DNA of 64,000 nucleotides from Bugula neritina (taxonomy: Eukaryota; Bryozoa; Gymnolaemata; Cheilostomatida; Bugulidae). Shown piece after piece: positions 37,201 through 50,300 of the stretch. How positions within the stretch are numbered: position 1 is the first letter of the stretch; each line of letters starts with the position of its first letter. The translations under genes and the position numbers were made by a program. The stretch lies in the NCBI GenBank assembly GCA_964035545.1, contig OZ037767.1, forward strand, positions 15,991,498 through 16,055,497, written 5' to 3'. Under the pieces are notes generated by a model. It had not been told where the DNA came from. It ran no database searches and was given only the letters and a program-made list of their open reading frames with translations.

Positions 37201-39513
37201 CACCTGTGACAGCACCTGTGACAGCACCTGTGACAGCACCTGTGACAGCACCTGTGACAGCACCTGTGACAGCACCTGTGACAGCACCTGTGACAGCACC
37301 TGTGACAGCACCTGTGACAGCACCTGTGACAGCACCTGTGACAGCACCTGTGACAGCACCTGTGACAGCACCTGTGACAGCACCTGTGACAGCACCTGTG
37401 ACAGCACCTGTGACAGCACCTGTGACAGCACCTGTGACAGCACCTGTGACAGCACCTGTGACAGCACCTGTGACAGCACCTGTGACAGCACCTGTGACAG
37501 CACCTGTGACAGCACCTGTGACAGCACCTGTGACAGCACCTGTGACAGCACCTGTGACAGCACCTGTGACAGCACCTGTGACAGCACCTGTGACAGCACC
37601 TGTGACAGCACCTGTGACAGCACCTGTGACAGCACCTGTGACAGCACCTGTGACAGCACCTGTGACAGCACCTGTGACAGCACCTGTGACAGCACCTGTG
37701 ACAGCACCTGTGACAGCACCTGTGACAGCACCTGTGACAGCACCTGTGACAGCACCTGTGACAGCACCTGTGACAGCACCTGTGACAGCACCTGTGACAG
37801 CACCTGTGACAGCACCTGTGACAGCACCTGTGACAGCACCTGTGACAGCACCTGTGACAGCACCTGTGACAGCACCTGTGACAGCACCTGTGACAGCACC
37901 TGTGACAGCACCTGTGACAGCACCTGTGACAGCACCTGTGACAGCACCTGTGACAGCACCTGTGACAGCACCTGTGACAGCACCTGTGACAGCACCTGTG
38001 ACAGCACCTGTGACAGCACCTGTGACAGCACCTGTGACAGCACCTGTGACAGCACCTGTGACAGCACCTGTGACAGCACCTGTGACAGCACCTGTGACAG
38101 CACCTGTGACAGCACCTGTGACAGCACCTGTGACAGCACCTGTGACAGCACCTGTGACAGCACCTGTGACAGCACCTGTGACAGCACCTGTGACAGCACC
38201 TGTGACAGCACCTGTGACAGCACCTGTGACAGCACCTGTGACAGCACCTGTGACAGCACCTGTGACAGCACCTGTGACAGCAGGCTGCAACACAAGAAAA
38301 ACTCAGTTTTTTTAAAATGAATTTTAAATAATTTTAATTTACAGTTCTGATTTAATGATTTATAAACTATTAAGTGCAATAATACTACAAGTTAACTTAA
38401 TTCTCTTGAATTTATAATATAATTATTTTTCTGCATTCTTTAGGCAAGACACATAATGGCTGTAGAAACTGGACTCACCAACCGAGTTGTTCAAGTGTGG
38501 TTCCAGAATCAAAGGGCAAAGGTTAAATACAAGTCTAAAATATTTTAGTATTTCCAATATTTTTAATTGTAGGATCATAATACTATGTATAAAGCATGAT
38601 AATATAATGAACTCTTGCCAACGCATTCTCCCATTTTCAACAAATTTTGTAAAATTTAATTTTACTATGAAATAAGTAAATTCCTCTAAAATATTTGCTA
38701 ATTAATTGGATGCTACTTAAGGTTCTAAATTACAAATGATTGCTTAACTATAGGAAATAAATTGTGATGAATGAAATCAATGAAATCAAATAGCATGTAG
38801 CTATAGTTTGACTAAGAAGCTTATTTAGTATATAGCACGTGTACTAGCGAGGTCATTTGAATTCCAGAAAAAGAAGTCAAAAAAAGACTGTTTTAACTCG
38901 AACCATGTTGCTTTGTTTATTTTTTGAAGTTTAATTCCCAAAATGCAAAATTTTGTCAACCAAATTTTCAGATGAAAAAGAGAACCAAGATTTCCTTATC
39001 TACAACGCGCATTGACGAAGGTGAGAGCAACCCTCCAACCAGCAGCGATGTCGGCAGCCCTTATGACGCTGCCAAAGAGGAAGGAAGCGCATTTGAAGAT
39101 GGGAGTGTTGGCAGCAGCCCTGATGACCTCATACCCAGCAGCTCATCAGCAGAAAGTATGCTGTGCAGTGATTTGTTCTACGCTCTCTTCTCAAGTCATG
39201 TTATGCAATTGTAAAATTGTGTTTTGTATACATATAGTATATGCGTGCGTGCGTGTGAGTGCGTGCGTGTGTGTGTTTATGGTATTATGTTTTATACTCT
39301 ATATGTATTAGCATATTGTTTGTCTTTTTAGCTGACAACAGTGATGTTATCTCAAACAAAGAACCAAAATACCTAACGCCCTTTGACCCATCAGAGAAAG
39401 TGCCAGAAGAAGACAACTACCAATATAATAATTCAACACTTAGTTTTAATAATAGCCTAACTACAAGTTATTCTTCTAGTTTAGCTTCAAACTCATTCCA
39501 CAACCAATTTTGA
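31258..39513 (+). CDS. LMX-class LIM-homeodomain transcription factor
   Basis: Nuclear DNA-binding regulator with two LIM zinc domains and a homeodomain. Exons: 31258-31464 (likely start ATG 31285), 33293-33441, 35064-35302, 36444-36610, 38444-38521, 38972-39155, 39332-39513, all GT-AG and in phase; 392 residues from that ATG. LIM1 runs from ICNSCGNVI through [12 protein letters not shown] to YCWNDY; LIM2 from [15 protein letters not shown] through [11 protein letters not shown] to YCSEH. The homeodomain reads [19 protein letters not shown], then [20 protein letters not shown] and QNQRAKMKK; this is closest to LMX1 ([24 protein letters not shown]) but diverged in helix 1. The C-terminus is rich in Ser, Asn and acidic residues. 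The homeobox is cut by two introns, one full of a 12-bp satellite. An in-frame stretch of nine codons precedes ATG 31285, so an upstream coding exon is possible. AATAAA at 40412. Confidence 0.93.
31685..31872. repeat. ATATTATATT low-complexity tract in LMX-type intron
   Basis: Nearly pure A/T with a 5-base TATAT-TATTA step; self-complementary. Confidence 0.9.
33541..33728 (-). mobile_element. tRNA-headed SINE, copy B (LMX-type intron)
   Basis: Minus-strand order: head with box-A-like GTGGCCTAGGCGTTAAAGCG and box-B-like GGGTTCCAACCC, the core GGCCATTGGTCGATGTTAAA, then CCTTTCCATCAGGGGTTTCT, CACAGGGATAGCAACTATAA and ACTTGCGTGAGTTTTCGTGG. It matches copy A over most of its length but has an internal deletion. 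Confidence 0.8.
36676..38283. repeat. 12-bp satellite (CACCTGTGACAG)n, about 134 perfect copies, inside the homeobox intron
   Basis: Unbroken array of CACCTGTGACAG with no substitution that I can see over about 1.6 kb, starting 65 bases after the donor at 36611 in the intron that splits the homeobox. Each unit contains CACCTG (E-box) and TGACAG. The length of 12 is a multiple of three and the unit has no stop in several frames, so open frames of 545-571 codons exist on both strands. They have no coding signal. Confidence 0.98.
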
Positions 39514-40440
39514 CGGCTGAAATAGTAAAAATATCAAAATAGAATTGTATAAACTGGTTTTTGCTAAACAAACTAAAGCTTAGAGATCTTATTTGATTTA
39601 AAAATTTTATAAATTTAGGCAAGCTTCAACTTAATTTCACTTTTCAAGCAAGTTAATAGAAAAGTTTTTTTAGTTGCAATCTGAACTTGTAGCCTTTTAG
39701 TAATGTTTTTAAAACACCAATTAATTTTACACATGCAAATTTTTGATTAGCACAAAGTCAACAACATATGTTACAAAACAAAGCATCTCCGATAATTCTT
39801 TCTTTTTTATTTTCTTTTTTGTGGTAGATATCATATTATAGATGTAACAAGAGTGAATGTCATTTGTGAAACTATTTACATTGTAATGAAGTTTACCTCA
39901 AAATTTTTGAATTACATATGATGCAATATTTGCGGACTATGAACATCAGTTTCATGTAAATATCATAATTCATATTTGCTACATTTACCCAAACTTTGAT
40001 TTTTATATAAGGCAATCGTGATTATATATTTACAGTAGAATGACAATTTGTTGTCATGGATTTTAACTTTTACAGTGCAACGCACAACGGTTTTTGTTTT
40101 ATATTTTTAGTAACGCATTTATAATATTATTTAAACTTTTTTCTTTGATTTACATTAGTTGAAAAGTTGACGAATCAATGACCATTGACTAATGATTAGT
40201 GACTAAAAACTAATGACTAGTGACTGAATACTAAATACTAATGACTAAGGACTAATTAATAGTGACCAAAGACTACAACTAGTGACTAATTACTAATTAC
40301 TAACAATTAATGTCCATTTGTTGTTTTTGATGATGATTGAATAACTTTATATAAATTGTGGAACAAATTTGCAATCCTGATTATTATATTATTTTTTTAT
40401 GTTGTGTACAAAATAAAGAGTTTGTTTTTATTTTTGAAAA
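39514..40440 (+). other. 3' UTR of the LMX-type gene
   Basis: AT-rich trailer ending near AATAAA at 40412-40417. At 40175-40310 there is a run of loosely repeated GACTAATGACTAGTGACT words. Confidence 0.65.
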
Positions 40441-43400
40441 CAATTGGTTTTTTCATAGTTGAATTCGCTAGCACAGTTGGAACACAGGGAGCAATAATAA
40501 TGCTAGCTAATTCATAGATAAACCCAACATGTCTGCATTTTATTACAGATACAGTGCTTATAGCTGTGTGGCAGCATAATTTTGCGTGACTCTTGTTATT
40601 TGTCTATGTAAATAACATTGTTGGGTTATTTCTATTTTATCACTGGCAATTATGATAATTCAAACACAATCAACAAAAAGCAAACAACTATAGATGTACA
40701 AGATAAATACTAGCCTTAGCTCTATAATAAATTGATTTACTTGTACAAGTGGGTTCTCTTGTCAACCCACTTCACAGTGTTAATCACATGTGATAATTAA
40801 AACTGAATTGATTTAAAACAACGAAATATGATCTCTAATCTGTGAGAGCAAACATAATTATGGACTTACTGGAAATGCTTTAAAACATGACAGATCAATA
40901 TCGCCCACTCAACTGGCCAGCTAGAAATATCATGGGTTTGATCACCATGAATATTTAACACATACTAACACTATTCTGATATAATTTATTGAGTAAAGTC
41001 AAAAATTAATATAATTTTGTCCATCAAAAAAGCATTATCCACATAACATGACAGTTGTTGAATTAATTGTGTTTTTAAGCTATTGTAATAGTCATTAAAC
41101 TGAAGTTTACAGTAATATTATATAATAATAATATATAAACAAAATACTATATATATGTTGAAAGCTATATGAATAAGTTTTTAAATCCATTGAATTGTAA
41201 ACATTCAGGTTTTAAGAGTTAGAAAAATGAAAAATAATTGTCCTTGATTTAGCTTTAATTTAAACAGCTAATTCTAGCCATGACATAACTTGTAAGACTT
41301 CACCTATATAAAACCCTTTTACAAGATATTTTGTTTGTTATAGTCTTTTATATTTAAAGAACTCACAATATTTGTAAAATAGTTTTGGCAATTCAAAATA
41401 ATATCTAAAGTTTAGAAAGTCTCATGTTTGACTCAATCAGGAGCAGTAGTTGACATGATTACATTACTTCTATAAATTGCACCTCATCTCACATCTCACA
41501 TTGCCCTTGGAGTAGGCTACAAACTGGGTTATATATAGGAATTGGTGGTGTGAAATGCTACTATTGCATTTTAACCCTGAGAGAGGTTAGTGTTGTTTAC
41601 AATGCTGCCGCCAATATGGCCCACAACTACTGCTGACATTTTGAAGTGCAAGTTATTTAGCTGTCAGCTACAAAATAATGCAATTTTTGAGTGACTGGAT
41701 GTAAATGATGCCATGGAGCCAATTAGTTCATATGACTGACTTTTATTTTGAGGTCATGAAGTGCATAAATGATAGTGTTTATCCTTTTACCGAATGCTAT
41801 AGCACTGGTAGTGCTACACTACTGTTTGTAGCAGAGACGGGCAATGAAATTTTATCATCTATTGCCAATAAAGCAAAGGGATAAATAGAATGGAGGTTTT
41901 TGTGTATAGAGCAACATGCCTTTGATAGTGATTGGTCATTTACATTTCTGTTTGGCTATAGGTCTATTACTTTTACCACCTGCTATTGGTTTATGTAACA
42001 CATCTGCCTTTCTATACTCAAACCCTTATCTTCTTGTTACTCAAGTTTATTTCAGCGTGCACATAATATTATTTATTAGATTTTATTGTGTGCCAAGAAG
42101 AATGCCAATGCACAAGTGGCGCTACCTAGTTTCTACTGTACAAGTCCTCTTTTGTGCTGGGTATAAGTTGGCTACTTGCCAAAAGTATAAAAATGAGACT
42201 TTAAAGTCAAATCTTGGGCATATGCATACAAAACATACTTCAAATTTAACAGCAACTTTACAAAAACAAAGAAGATGAACGCAATTTTCAAGTCTTGAAC
42301 TTTAAAAATTCTGCACTATGAACACCTGCATTGATGTATATAGTAATATAACCTTTTTTTTACCTGCATTTTCCATCACCTCCACTCTGACAGCAACTGC
42401 TGCTGCCAGCTAACTTATCTAATTCTCTTAACTTCAAAAATTTCAGGAAAGTAAAAACACCGTGAACTGCTAATTTTTTCGCTCTCAACAAAAAGTAAGT
42501 AAAATTATATTAATAAATACCCATTAAATAACTAAATTTAAAAGTAAAATTGCTTCCATTTCAATTCAGCATCTAAATTCAAGATGAATCTACATTAAAC
42601 ATGTGCACTATTATTATCAGAGCAGTATAAACACATTCAAAAGTGTGGTTGCTTTACCCAGTAAATTTATTCTGGAAAGCAATATTCAAATTTTAAAACT
42701 AAAGCTTGCATCAATAATTAGTAATGTTGAAAGAAATCCTAATTTTTGTCAAGTTGAACTAAATGTTACATGTTTTCCATTCCCTATTTTGGAAGTGCTG
42801 TAGTTAGCAACCAGCCGCTTGTGTATATTTGGGAATATACAGTTTAATCTGAGCAGCTGTAAGGCATGATGATCAGCACGTGCCTGCGCTAGTGGCGCAT
42901 TGTTTACGTTTGCTACGAGAGGTCTTACATTGTAAAATACAAAATGGCCATCATTCTAGCACCACTTGGAGGCACTTGTTAGGATTAGAGCGAATTCTCA
43001 AGCTATTTATCATTTTATTACTGCTTCATTCAACCTGTCAGCTATTCAAGACCAACCATCAACAAGCTGTTTAGTGTTTATGATGGGCTGTGATTTTCAA
43101 TATAATAACATAATAATATAGATTATATGCATGAACGCTTTAAACCCGGTAAGCTATCGGCGGCTTCGAACAAGTGCACACATTATCTAAGTTTATAAAT
43201 ATTTTAATAAAACCTGCCATAGTTTTGCATTTATAAAAAAATTGATGGGTAAAATGGATGGGAACCCTGAATGATAATCTGCAACTAAGGATTTTACTCT
43301 AGCAGACAATTTTAGTACAAACCCTAAGTCTAAATTTTTGCTGATGACATGATATAAGAAAGTAATTATTTACTTAAAATTTATGGCAGTCATAAAAGGG

Positions 43401-46400
43401 ACGAAGCACTTACTATAATTTAGCCACTCTATTAACAAAATTGCTTTTTTGATGATTAAAGAAAGCTTCTCTTTTATGCCTCAAATCAGCGAGGAAATAA
43501 TTTGGAAATAAAATGAATGAATATATATTGATGATTATAAATCAAATCTCAGTTAGCTGCCTGAGTTAGGTAATCAAGCTTTGTCACGTAAGATCAAATA
43601 GATGCCGAGGTTTGAAGTTTCTTTCCAGATTCATTTCTAAGCGAATTTATTTGATTTGGTTTTAGTTAATGTATTTCTGTTTAATTACAAGCATCTGTCT
43701 TTTTTTTTCAAGAAAATAATATTTACTTACAGGTAGCTGGTTTTGTCATAGCTATATATTTTTCAGACCTAGAAATTCTGTGAAAAACTGTTATGCAATT
43801 TACCTGGAATTGTACAATATTCCAGGCTAGAGTAAGACGTTAAACATGCAGCGTTCCAAAGGCCCAGTAAACAGCAATATACTGAGAATATGCGGAGAAG
43901 TGCGTGGGATACCCACAGGCTAAGACTATAGCCTACAGGTCCTAAATTGAACTGCTTTTGCAAAAGCTCTTTGTAACCTATGAAACACTATCACGCAATG
44001 ACTTTAGTAAATATACTGAAAGAGTTCGAGTAGCGATGTATTTTGGTTAAAAAAAGTGTTTCTTGAATTAAAAGCAGCATAAAAACAATATTATTTTGGC
44101 TTGCAAGTGAAAACTAATAATCAGAATGCTAATGCAAGTATTGCAAGCTTCTGACTTAGAAAAATTGCCTAAAATTATATAGGATTACACAAAGAAAACA
44201 GAAATTTATGTAAATTTTAAAGTTGCATGAAATATAAAACAGTATATATGAATAGACAATACAACAAGTTCAATTTCCCAATACACTGAATGGTACGATG
44301 TTTAAACCTCTGGTGATAAATTATTGTTTAGATTCTGAATTGCCAATTGCCAGTTATGCTTACAAAATTGCCAATTATATATGCACCTTTGTCAGTTATT
44401 AGTTACATTTACAAAATAAGAATATAATATAGCGCTACACAAATTTCCATTCATTTCTACAACAAAGTTTTTCGAGCACTTTTGTAGAATTTTCTAGTCA
44501 TGTGGAAAAACTAGATGCAGCATCTTTACTAATTATTTTAATTTATTTTTTCCAAAAATCTCTTTCAATTATGCTAAAATGTTGCATGAAGAATGTGATA
44601 AATTGACAAATTAACTACAGAGGTTGCTTTTAAAATTGCTAACAAAAGGACGTATCACTGGTGTCAGGGTTACTTGTAGGAATGAGTGTAGAAATTGAAT
44701 GTAAACAAAGCCATTGAATAGAGTGAATTCCATCAATGAAGTTTCTTCTTTCACTCTAGACAAAGGCATATGCCTATTTGCAAGTTGCAGCATAATTGGG
44801 CAGGTGAACTGATAGTAGAGCTACTCTTTAGCTTTTTTAGCTAGGGGTGGATCAATGCCAGGGGTGAATTAACTAAAAACTAAAGTGTATTTTAGAATTT
44901 CAAAATTTTAAGAATAATACATATTTTATATTCAATTAATACATACTTAACCTAGAGAAAGACGGCAAAACATTTCTCCTAGATGATTTCAATTGCTTAA
45001 ACCCCTGTGAAATTCGCACAACCTGCATCCACTCAAGAATGAAAAGTGTGTAAGATTTGTGTTGATGGATTAATATATCATAAAGAACAATATTTGTTTG
45101 GGCCAGACTATACGCATGCAGAGATATTAAATGGCTGTTAGACACGTGCCCAGTCACCTTGCAGCTGCCCTGGGTTGCGTTATTCGTGACTTATTCAATG
45201 TCCCGAGAAATATCAACAATATTACTATATACAGCTTTATGCCAACACATAAACTGTTGGGGTGATAATGTAGTTAATGAACAACCATTAGCAAATCACT
45301 GTGTCACTTTCAATAAATGTGCACAAAATTCAGGAGACTTGGTAATTGGCGTGTTCTAATTAGATTCTCACTATAGTTTGTGTGACTGGCGTGTTTTTAT
45401 ATTCCATGTGCATGTGCTAAGAAAGTTAAGATTTATAAAGTAATAAAGTTGTTTGTGATGCAGTTCTAATGAAAACTTTGGTTAGCTTGTTATTGACTAT
45501 ACCATGTACATACAACAATTTGTCTATTCACTCTTATATAACTTTTACAAAAGATATTTAACTTTGCAAATTCATAAATTCAAAACTATAAAAGCATCTA
45601 CGCAGAAAATGTTTTGTTTCCATATTACAGCATATGAAATAAAAACTATAAAAAAATTCTTATATGTACAAAACCTGGGTGCATTAAAAACATAAACGCT
45701 GTTAAAGCAGTTGTTTTCAGCCACTAAAGAGCATGGGGAAGGGTTCATCTGCAGAGGTTAATGTAAGATGATCCGATATTGACAAGCGAAAAGCTGGCAG
45801 GTACTAAAGCTACTGATGAGTGATAGCCTACTGAAAGCCAACACAAAACACTCTGGAGCTGGAACTTAGCCTGGTAGGTTAAAATAACAGTTGTTTCTAA
45901 AAGCTATAATGTGTATGCTTTGTAAGACTGTCTAGTTTTGAATTAACAGATATCTTGTGGCTAAAAAAGTAGATTTCTTAAAAATATGGAAGTCAAAGAC
46001 ACCTAAAAGATCATTATCACAGCTTAGTGCTAAAAAACAACTAGGTTTATACTTTTTGTTTTTGCTCTAAATGATGCCAAACTTAAATCAAAGAGTTTAA
46101 ATGAATCATTTAAAAATATTTTTGCTGTTATATTTTATAACGTCCATGTTTAAAATTATATTTTGCAAGGATGCGGGTAAAATATGTTGAAGCATTTTGC
46201 AAAGTAGTAATTTAATATTTACTTCACAGTGTCATGAAAATCTGCTTGATTAAAAGCTCTTGTTGCGAAATAAATATTATGTACACTTTGCTGCCCGAAG
46301 CAATGTTCATTTATAGCATCGCAATATTGTCAACAATGTGCAATATCACGTGATGACATTTATAACCAGGATATTATACTGTCATAATGCATGCGTATAT

Positions 46401-47347
46401 AACACTGTCATTAGCTCACTCGCATTGCTCAATTATTTATCATACAAAGTATGTAATCCATTATTCTTGCATGTCATTTTAACGCAGGTGCTCTCTGCAT
46501 ATAGACAGAAGAATAGAAACACTGGTGACAAGTAACAGCAGGCTGCAACCAGTTGACAGGTTAGTTTAATTGTGAAATAAAGAAAGGGATTGAACTAAAG
46601 TTAAATCAGTTAAAAATACTAAAATACAAATTAACTAGGGAAATAATTATTATTATATGGGGTGTGTAAAATTGTTCCTTTTCAACACAAATGAGGATTT
46701 TGAAAGATTTGCAAAAAAAGAGTATTTATTTAACATTTTTGATAACCAAAATGTTGTGTACTTCCTATACATATACTTTTTCATGTTTTTAATTTTAGAA
46801 ATATACATCTTGTGTTTGAATTTCTCACTTGAAAATAGTTTTTAAAAATTACTTCTTACTGCATTTTAAGCGATGGTTTATTATATGAAATACGTTCTAA
46901 ATGCAGCCTTATGCTTATGTGACAAGAAGAAGAAGGAGGGGAAGGGCTGTTTTTAATAACCCGTAAACATTTTGTGACTGAAAATTTAAGCCAAGGTTGC
47001 TGAAGTTGTGTATTAGAGTGAAAAACTTTATAGCTGCTATAAATTAGCCGACTAAAGATTTAAACTGTTGAATTTTGTTTTTAAAATTATACTTTATGAT
47101 TTTTATTGCACAATTTGCACTATATAGCAAGAACATTGTAAATACCGTTAGCAAATGGAATTTTAAACTGTTTCCAACAAGCTATGTAGCCATTAGTAAA
47201 CAACATAAACACATCGGTAGACATGATAATTTTTGCTGAGGAATTGCTTGTAATTTATGACTGAATATTCAAAGTGTGATAATTCAGTTATGTAATAATG
47301 AAACTAGCAGCCTACAATTTATGAAGACATGTTATTTTTCTTCAAAG
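40441..47347. other. Intergenic, nothing supported
   Basis: Seven kilobases of AT-rich sequence. The longest open frame (41916-42278, 120 codons, hydrophobic start) has no recognisable domain and is about what chance gives. The 5' exon(s) of the INSM-type gene probably lie here but I could not place them; a candidate untranslated exon is 46487-46560 (acceptor AACGCAG, donor CAG-GTTAGT). Confidence 0.5.
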
Positions 47348-50300
47348 ATATGGAAAAGGCATTTGAGATGATGGCCTCACACTTCTCCCTTCCTCTCCAT
47401 CGTCCCGGACTGTTCAAGGACGGCCCACCTCAACTTCCTCCCTCCTTACTGTATCCTGTTGGAGGTAACGATCACGTGATGCACGTCAACATGCTATTAC
47501 ATCACTTCCTGCTGAAGACCGCTGCCTTGAATCATCAGCAGCATGTGAAATCGCTGACTTCGCCTTTATCTATGGTATGATTGGATATAATACAGTATAA
47601 TGTAATATAGTAGAATGTAGTAGAATATATACATATAACATGGCAAAATATAATATAATATAACATAAAAAATGCAATGTAATATAGTGCAATATAATAA
47701 AAGTATCAAATATAAATTAATATAGTAGCCTACAATATAATACAATACGATAGAATTGTATATGACAATATATTATGATAATAATATAATGTATAATGAA
47801 ATATAATATAATATCATATAGCATGATATGAAATTATAATGTATAAACTATAATATATTATGTTATACATTATAATTTCACATCATGCTATATGATATTA
47901 TGCTATATTTTATTATAATATATTATATTATACATTATAATATATATAGCAATAATTTTACACAAGTCAAAATACCAGCCTAATTTCAAATGAAAATAGT
48001 AGAATTGTGAGGAGTTTATTATGAAATATAATTTCTTAGAGTTATCCTTCCTTGATTTAGACACCAAAAATAAACTATTCCAGAGTGTTTTAGAGGATTG
48101 TCAAAATACAGTTTTTCACTTTAACATGCTAGTCGAGACATGATATTATTTAGACCCTGTTAGATGACGTGTTACCATGCAACATTAAACCATGAGCTTC
48201 CCTATCTAAACTATGTAACTTATAAAAATGTAACTATAAGTATTTATCTATAAGCTTTGATTATAAAGCCTTTGGGAAAAATTTCTAGTAAAATATTAAT
48301 GATTAAATTTTTCTATGAAATGTTTTTCGCGTAAAAGAAGCCTAAAGTACTCACCTGACAGTTAATTGAATTGTTATACTTTTTTAGTTGTTTGTAAATT
48401 ATTTAATAGCACAAAATATAGACAGAGATATCCTGAATAGCTGATCCTAAAGAATTTAAGCTAATCAGAATTGGTGACTGAATTTCCTTTGAATTTCTAT
48501 ACATTACTTATTTAATAGTTTCAAATTACAAATCCTCAGGGAATTAGGAGTTGTGCCCTATTGAATTTTCATGGTGTCGCTATCTATTTTGTAAACATTA
48601 ATGATTTATGTACCATGAATTGGCTTTCCAAGAATTATCTAACTATTTGCTTTTCAGGATGTGGTGGTTGTATTTGTTTTTCTAAATGATATTATTCATA
48701 AGTACATAGGAAATTCTAACACAACTTTTAGTAAATTGAACAAAGCATTGAGTGAAACATGGGAATTTCTTAAAAGCTTGTTTCATGGCTATGATTGTAT
48801 ATCATTCTTGACCTGTTTCATTAAAATTATCAAAAAGCCAAGAGGGATAGCCAGGTTTTCAAAGTAAATATACTACAAGTTAGGGGAGGGTTTCATGGAG
48901 CTATTAAACTGACAAAGTTTCAATGAAAATAAGCTAATTCAAAAACTGGCTGACTTAAAAACAATAATTGATATTAAAACTTTAATTATTTTCAAAATGT
49001 TAAATCTTTTTTGTAAGAGAGGCATTGATCTAAATCATGAAGAACTTTTATAAAATATTTCATTAAAGTGTGTAGCTTTTTTTTATAAAACAAGTGTCTA
49101 ATTTTCTTAATCAGTTGCTTTTGAGTTTGATCAGCTGTAATTGCTAAACTTTTTAATTGTAAAATATATCTATATAAATCTATATAATTATTACTTTCAC
49201 AACATTGCAATTGAAGACTATGCACAAACACGCTGTTTATTTGACTGGCAGCAAAATTATCTTGATTTTATTATGTACTAACAGCGTGGATACGACTTGT
49301 TCAAATCGGGCTTCTCGAATCCAGCCTCTGTTCTTTACCACAACTCATCACCTTTACATCGGCCTCAACACCAGGCTCCACAACCCTCACTAACTTCTAG
49401 TCTGTTAACTCCACCACTGAGTGAACGTAGCAGCAGCAGTGTAGGTGAGTGATAGGGTAGACAACTCCAGTTCTTGTTTGACAATAACGTTTGAAAATAA
49501 TTAATGACTCCTATAATAAAATGATTAGCATAGCATTATATATAGTTGAAAATAGTTTTTAACAACCAGGTTTTAACTTTTGAGCTTTTAGGTATAAATA
49601 ATGAAGAAAGCAATCAAATAAATAGACTAAATTATTTGACTTTATAGAAGTTACTCTTTCTTTACTGGGAAAATCTTTTAGTAGAACTACTGCAAGCTAT
49701 GCTAGATGCATATTAAATACTATTACATATATCTATTTAGCCCTGAGTATAGAAAACTTTTGGACTGCTTCTGAATTTTTGTAGGCACGATAAAATATAG
49801 GCTGTTAGTACTTGTTTTTTGTGATTGCAGTTATATATATTATGATTGTTTACAGAGTCCTCAAATGAAGGAGTTTCTTCCCCTACATCAACCAAGTCGG
49901 CCATCTTGGATTTAAGAAAATCTACTGCTAAAGAAACATCATTGAAACGAAAAACACCAAACAAAGGTAATCCTAAACTTAAATGTCTATTTTGTTAGGT
50001 TTGCTGAGTATATGCAACGTCATAAATAATATTATTTTGATCTAGTATCTGTTATTTTATTTGAAATTTTTAGTCAAAATTATGCCTTCAACATCTTTAC
50101 ATAACACACGTTACATTCGTAAGCATATTTAAGCATATTTAAGCATAAATACAAGCATATATAAGCAAGTATGTGTAAACATGCTTAAACATCCTTAAAC
50201 ATGCATAAGTGTGTATAAGCACATGTATGCACATTTCAGCATGATTAAATAAAGACATCATAATTTCAGAAGTTGCTAATCCACCAAAGAAAAAGCGAGA

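Noticed and set aside
36644-38379. Three open frames of 545-571 codons (APVT, GAVT and SQVL repeats)
   Set aside because: They exist on both strands of a perfect 12-bp satellite and have no start context, no flanking domain and no splice logic.
41916-42278. 120-codon hydrophobic open frame between the LMX- and INSM-type genes
   Set aside because: No domain, no splice or promoter context; in AT-rich DNA of this length one or two such frames are expected by chance.
48661-48867. 68-codon frame after an acceptor-like CTTTTCAG in INSM-type intron 1
   Set aside because: Including it would interrupt the phase-0 join between 47574 and 49285 with a stop, and it shows no INSM similarity.
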